Origin: Stictocephala bisonia | Taxonomy: Eukaryota; Arthropoda; Insecta; Hemiptera; Membracidae | Direction: 5' to 3' | NCBI GenBank assembly: GCA_035578905.1 | Contig: JAQJVL010000147.1 | Coordinates: 724,906-788,905, forward strand | DNA length: 64,000 nucleotides | Shown here: positions 58,621 to 64,000 of the stretch, piece after piece | How the letters are laid out: each line of letters starts with the position of its first letter | Numbering within the stretch: position 1 is the first letter of the stretch | Notes under the pieces: generated by a model | Seen by the model: only the letters and a program-made list of their open reading frames with translations | Database searches by the model: none | Told to the model about the DNA's origin: nothing | Made by a program: the position numbers and the translations under genes

Positions 58621-59096
58621 CTCAACTGAATTCGGTGGTTTACGACCTTCCCCCACCACCTTCTTCTTTTTCTCCATCAAACCCTTTTCTAATTCTTCTT
58701 TTTTATAAAAATGTCACAGTACGTCCAGTTCTACTTGTGAAACACCGTGTATCTACTCGAAATCAACTGTTATTTTTTCATACAATGTTTCACAGTACAG
58801 ATGAAAATAGGTTTTTAACGGGACATTAGATAAAATATAAATAGATAACGCATTAATACTGTTTCTTTTCTTTTCCCCTCCAAATTAAACTGTTTCGCTA
58901 AACATGAAAATATTTAAGGTCAATATGCCATTATTTTGCAAAAAGGAACTAGAAATGAAATAACATATGATCGATTAGGTTTGTTCAAGTTATTAGCATA
59001 TTGAAAGTACCTTTTAGGTAGGCTAACTGTTGACTTTTAAAATGCAATTAGACATCTCGAAAAGTTCTACTTCTAACCCTCACTACACGCTATAGC
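58621..59096. other. Spacer of the large inverted repeat, right part
   Basis: A pyrimidine-rich segment (58645-58700) with a 64-codon frame at 58635-58829 that I do not consider coding; otherwise AT-rich. Confidence 0.4.
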
Positions 59097-60211
59097 GTTT
59101 CGATAGAGCCTATTCGATTAGTTTCTTTTTATAGATGACTATTTAAAATGTAGCTGACCACGATATGGTTATTGGCATAATTATATTTCACAATATAGTT
59201 CTAAGGCATAAAATTAACTAATTTAATCTCAGTTGCTATTAAAATTAGTTTTATATACTGCCACGTAACAGTGAACCTGTTGTGAAAATCACGTGTACAG
59301 ATCGACTTTTTTATATAAATGTCAAGTAATTAAGGTAAAATACTATTGAAAATTTTGTAATACACATAGAATCTTTAACATTTCATACCTTTGTACTCTA
59401 CACAATGTTGGAAATTTTTTCTGATGATTTTTTTTTCTAATCACATAAATACAACGCTAAATACATCCAATAATAAAAGTAGGAATAATTTAGATATAAA
59501 AGATATTTTGGATGTTTACTTTACAATGTTACTGTAAATAATACTGCCTCAGAACACTTAGCTCTCAAGAACACTAGATCTCAAGAACACTTAGGTCTCA
59601 AAAACACTAGGTCTCTAAAAAACTAGGTCTCAATATCAATACGTCTCAAGAACACTAGGTCTCAATAACACTAGGTCTCAAGAACACTTAGGTCTCAAGA
59701 ACACTAGGTCTCTAGAACACTCGGTCTCTAAAACACTAGGTCTCAATAACACTACGTCTCAAGAACACTAGGTCTCAATAACACTAGGTCTCAAGAACAC
59801 TATGCACAGCAAATGTAGCTAAAGTCAAGTCCCAGTATACAAATCGTCAGGTATTTGATTGTGTAGGTTTATCAGCTGTCTTGTACTAAGAAAATATCGA
59901 ATAATGAATTTATTAAAGAAAAACTGTTTAAAATGTATATAAAAATGTTGATAGCTTATTGAGACGTTTTGCTTTTTAGGGTTTTTGAAATCTTAAAACT
60001 TAAATAATGTTATTATTTTAGATCAGAATAGAGTTTGGTTTGACTTAATGGACAGGATATTTGAAATACATACAATTCTGTACTTATCATGAAAAACAAT
60101 TAGTTATACTAGCACTTAAAAAGTGGAACTAAGGTTTAGAATCAATTATATTTTAATTTTACAATATATATTTTCAAAATGTTTATGTATACAAGTGGAC
60201 ATTTTCATTTT
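59097..60211 (-). repeat. Right arm of the ~3.8-kb inverted repeat
   Basis: Complement of 56394-57430. Outside both arms similarity stops abruptly: 56341-56390 does not match the complement of 60220-60300. Matching ends, large spacer and arm divergence fit an old foldback transposon or an old inverted duplication. Confidence 0.9.
59552..59802 (-). repeat. 16-bp minisatellite in the right palindrome arm
   Basis: About fifteen units of CAAGAACACTAGGTCT, the complement of the array at 56819-57067. Variants include TAGATCTC, ACTCGGTCTC and CACTACGTCTC. Confidence 0.95.
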
Positions 60212-61569
60212 CCTCAGAACTCACAGAGTACTAAGGACTGATAGGTTTGACTGATTTCAAGTGGTTACCTTCTAAAATATGTTTAACTTTTATGCAAGAC
60301 TTATTTTTAGCACCATATTCGTCGAACGGACACTGACTGAATACGTAGTATTTTGTTAAAAATACATATTTTCTTACATATACCTCTTATAATGTATAAA
60401 TAGGAAATTAAAATGTTTAGGCATTCTATAAATATTCTGATGTTCTGAGTTACTCTGGAGGTTGTTACAATAGTTTTCACGAATAACTATTTTTTATCAA
60501 CTTATAAAAAAATTGCTCTAAAAGAGAACAATTTAGAAAACGTAATAATATTTGTTATGCCATCTTATTTAGTAAAAACTAAATTTTTGACATGAGATAA
60601 TCTTATTGTGTTACGTGACTAAAACGGGGAGACTGTTTAAACTAAACAAAGATGGTAAGATTTAAAGATAAATTGTTTATTATAGAGTCATTGAAATATT
60701 CAATTTTGAAACAAGAGTTAGCTTAATTTAACATTTAGTCAAATTAAATCACATATACCAATATAAATATACATAAAATTAATATATTATTTAACAAAAT
60801 GGAATTATATACAAGTATTATTGATGTGTGTAATTCAATTTTACTATAAGTACCAGATTAAATATTAAATTAAGCTTATTCCAAAATTTTCATTGAACTT
60901 TTAAATGGTTCTATCAATTAGAATTTATTATTAAATCCTGCCATCATTGACACTAAAATTTGAAAAAATGTCTCCAACTTGGTTACGTAACACAATTACA
61001 TTATCTCATGTCATAAAGCCGGTATTACTAAATGAGATGTCATATAACTTTCCATGTGGTAGTCGTGTAGGCGAACACCCCGGGCGTTTTGTACGTTATG
61101 TACCGAGGGATGTTGTTGTTTCCCTGCGTCACTGTCATGTGGGCTAAATACCCGCTTTAAATATTCGGTTGGTAAATTGCACTTAAAACAGATTCTAATT
61201 CTATGTACTCACATTACATGGATACTAGGGGACACCCCTGCAGGCTTCGGCATGTCATTAACTTTTTACTAAAACTATCAGTAGTTAAACTGTATTCGGA
61301 CAACGTAATATGTAACATATTACATAAATTTATTTACAGTATCTTACTCTCTGAACTGCAGTGCAGATAAGTACTCTATTTATAGTCTAAATAAGAAAAA
61401 CAAATGCTTTTAGTTGGTCTACTTCAAAAATGTTCATTTCATTTGTTTTATTAAACAGCTGGTTATCACGTACTCACAGACATTCATTCGTGTTTTTTTT
61501 TTCATATTTGTAGATCAAACAAAACGTTCACTGAATCGATCAAACATACTCTCTCTAACAGATAGATCT
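60212..61569. other. AT-rich sequence with one GC-richer patch
   Basis: 60990-61250 is GC-richer (AACACCCCGGGCGTTTTGTA) with a 66-codon plus frame at 60947-61147 of unrecognised sequence. The rest is AT-rich. Confidence 0.4.
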
Positions 61570-61770
61570 ATAACCTTCGCAGTATTATAAACATCATTAT
61601 TTACATTCCAATAGCTGACAAAATTTCATAAACATTAGTATTTACATTTGAACAGCTGTAACTTTTTGAATAATTTAAGTCTCTCTCTCCGTGTTATTCT
61701 TATGGCCGAAAAACGTAATTTCAGGGATTCCCGTGCCCTTCAGGGTTAAGATATTGAAAAATTAAGACCT
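61570..61770 (+). repeat. Dispersed ~200-bp repeat D, copy 2
   Basis: Partner of 49452-49650, same orientation. CATTATTTACATTCCAATAG, TTTGAACAGCTGTAAC and GTTATTCTTATGGCCGAAAA are shared. Confidence 0.78.
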
Positions 61771-62929
61771 TAGTTTAAAAATATTAATTTTTTTTATAAA
61801 ACAGTACATTTTGACTATATATTTTTCATAGAATATCTGCTTGAATTTACTTCATTATAATGAGTTGTTCTTTCAAGACCAAATGTACGAGCTTGTGAAG
61901 TGAGGTATGACTCTTGTTCGTAGATATTAATTTCAGATTGAATTTAAGAAAATTCTATTAATAGAAGAACATAAAATGGAAAAAAATTAATAGCAATAAC
62001 GACGTAATATAAGAACACAGAATTTTAGATTCAAATAATGAGTTGATTAGGCATAAGCTATTTGACAATGAAACGCTTTGCTATACTTGTAATACGTAGT
62101 AAGTAACAAATTATTATAATAAGAGCAACTTATAAGAAAAGCTAATATGATATATTTAAACGAATTAGAGTAGATGTATTTGTCAAGATTACAAATAATG
62201 ATAAGGATTGTCTTTGGGAAATTGATCTTTGTATATCTCGTAAACAATCACAAAACACGAAACGACTATTTAGTGAAAAGACACGAAGGGTACTTTGACA
62301 TCATTAGAATAACGAAATTGATTCTAACATTGCAGATCCTTAAGAGGCGAAAATTAATTTCACCAAAAAGTCTCTACTTGTAATTTTTCATTTATTTATG
62401 GGTTATTAGATATGTAGACTGTCAATAATTTTGGACTAACTTTATGTAAAATGGAAGAGATAAAAAAGACTGAACCTGTTCTATCTATTTGTTTTTCCTT
62501 CTATTCTTTCTGTTTGAAAGTTTTCAAGAAGGTGAAAAAAATCAGGTTATTGGGGAAGATGCAAAAAGTTAATTACAAAAAAGTCATAGGCTCCTAAGTA
62601 GACTAGGTAATATTATTAATAAACAAGTAAACAATTTTAGTTATAATAAACTTTCTTTGAATTTAAAATACACATTACAACGAATATTTTTCCACAGCTA
62701 CCTTAATATCACAACATAACGTAGACTATCATTTGAAATCAGTATTATGCGCAATCACGTTATTATTTAGGTAAACTCTATTCAATCTAGCTCTGAAGTT
62801 AGGAGTTGATCTACAATCATTAGGCCTACCTAAATTACTGACATTTCGTTGAACATTAGTTTGACATGATAACATCGCTCAAAGTATTTCGTTATTAAAG
62901 ACAAACAATTTGATGGTATGTAACTCTAA
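61771..62929. other. AT-rich sequence, nothing assigned
   Basis: Frames of 66 (minus) and 69 (plus) codons around 62047-62383 overlap in opposite directions and match nothing. Confidence 0.45.
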
Positions 62930-63190
62930 GAAATAAAGGCTTCACATTACGGCATACGTCTGAGCATGTTAGAGGGCATTAGTCCTAACACTTCCTTTAC
63001 ATGGACCACTTGCTATTTACATGGCTGCGATAAAGTGGTGTTGAGAACTCTCGTGCCGTTTTACCGGCTAAGTAAACAGCGGTTAGGCTAATTGCACCTT
63101 CAAACGTCCAGTAAGAACCTTCTCACGCTAGGGTCCAAGACATTCATCACTGAGACCTGGCTCTTCGAGTGAGTAAATTGATGATAAGCC
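62930..63190. promoter_or_regulatory. Candidate conserved non-coding island
   Basis: A GC-richer, non-repetitive segment with AAGTAAACAGCGG (forkhead-like), GGCTAATTGCACC (homeodomain-like) and CTTCAAACG close together near 63070-63105. No frame. Suggestive texture only. Confidence 0.2.
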
Positions 63191-64000
63191 GTAATTTCTT
63201 TAACAATAATAGCTAATTTTTTATTGGTATATTTTCTCGCATGCCCAAATGCAATCTCTTACATGCAATGTATATTAATCTTTCTAGCCTAAAAGCGATT
63301 TGAAAGCTAAGCTTTATTTTTAACAAGTTATTTCATAAATTATGAATTGCTAATATATAATTAGTATTTACAACTTGTTTTTATAATGAGTATATAAAAA
63401 TATATGTTATATAAAATTTATAATTAACTATGAAATAGTTTTATATTTAGAAGATTTTGTGTTGATTGACGGGAACATTTAAAAAAATATATGAACATAC
63501 ATAATGAACAACACAACTTTAAACTTAATACAGCTGGACGGATGAAAATTAAGAGCATTAATTATTTATGGAAAAATAAATAACAGATATAAATATACAA
63601 AAAAATTAACAACAGGTATATTACATAAAAAAATTGCAACAAATGTAAAATATACAAAAAATCATAACTAATGTATACTATACAGAAAAACAACAATTGT
63701 AAAATGAAACAAAGAATAACAAAAAATATATACCCTACAAAATTAAACAATCCATAATGGCTCTAACAATAACAAAACAAACTCAGAAACAACAAAATCA
63801 ACAATTTACAAACCATTAATTATACTTTAAAACATTATAACAAATATAATTTAATCACGGAAATATACATTATAACAAATAAACCTTTTTGAAAACATAT
63901 CAATTCATGTATAATGATTTATACTGCAATGTGAGTAACATGTCTCCCCTAAGCGGCTTTCGTGGGGGATGCTTCTTATTCTAACAATAAGGAAAATTGC
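63191..64000. other. Strongly AT-rich, partly low-complexity end of window
   Basis: 63480-63900 is unusually A-rich on the plus strand, with loosely recurring ACAAAAAAT and AACAAATGTAAAATATAC words. The 62-codon minus frame (63562-63750) is a poly-hydrophobic by-product. The last 60 bases (GCGGCTTTCGTGGGGGATGC) become GC-richer and may begin a feature beyond the window. Confidence 0.5.

Overview
The window looks like nuclear DNA from an animal, most likely an insect. It is strongly AT-rich, has no dense coding, and carries tRNA-derived SINEs, decayed non-LTR retrotransposons, small inverted-repeat elements and many satellite-type arrays. A short (CCTAA)n tract at 3164-3228 matches the usual insect telomere unit (TTAGG). 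The order cannot be fixed from sequence alone; a repeat-rich hemipteran-like genome is only a guess. I found no host protein-coding gene that I can defend. The best reading is intergenic or long-intron DNA. The longest open frames lie inside tandem repeats whose period is a multiple of three, so they stay open trivially.

Layout: 0-9 kb is mostly unique AT-rich sequence with one hAT-like non-autonomous element (119-391), the telomere-like tract and a reverse transcriptase (RT) pseudogene (5911-6762). 9-18.6 kb holds a 73-bp array, a 35-bp minisatellite with a 243-bp higher-order repeat, a minus-strand LINE 3' fragment (16565-16870) and the main block of a G-rich ~36-bp minisatellite (18124-18560). 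20-31 kb holds a ~190-bp array, two SINE families, two ~181-bp inverted-repeat elements and an hAT-like element whose interior has amplified to six 78-bp copies. 31.9-34.4 kb is a ~162-bp satellite in a 968-bp higher-order repeat. 36-37.6 kb is a nest of minisatellite, RT fragment, SINE and hAT-like element. 41-44 kb has 75-bp and 93-bp arrays around a 541-bp foldback element. 45-48.3 kb has a LINE RNase H/zinc-knuckle tail and two more hAT-like elements. 49-56.2 kb has dispersed repeats, a 51-bp and a 63-bp array. 56.4-60.2 kb is a ~3.8-kb palindrome with ~1.0-1.1-kb arms.

Three patterns go beyond ordinary annotation. (1) The 56.4-60.2 kb inverted repeat could fold into a long RNA hairpin and each arm carries its own version of a 16-bp minisatellite. 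(2) Several inverted-repeat elements share an internal signature, CTGAnGATG - short stem - GAAA, that resembles the hammerhead-ribozyme core found in Penelope-like retroelements. (3) One ~36-bp G-rich minisatellite occurs at nine separated sites, often in inverted pairs and often beside mobile-element fragments, including both sides of an RT fragment. No co-operating gene set is visible; the mobile elements are mostly dead or non-autonomous.
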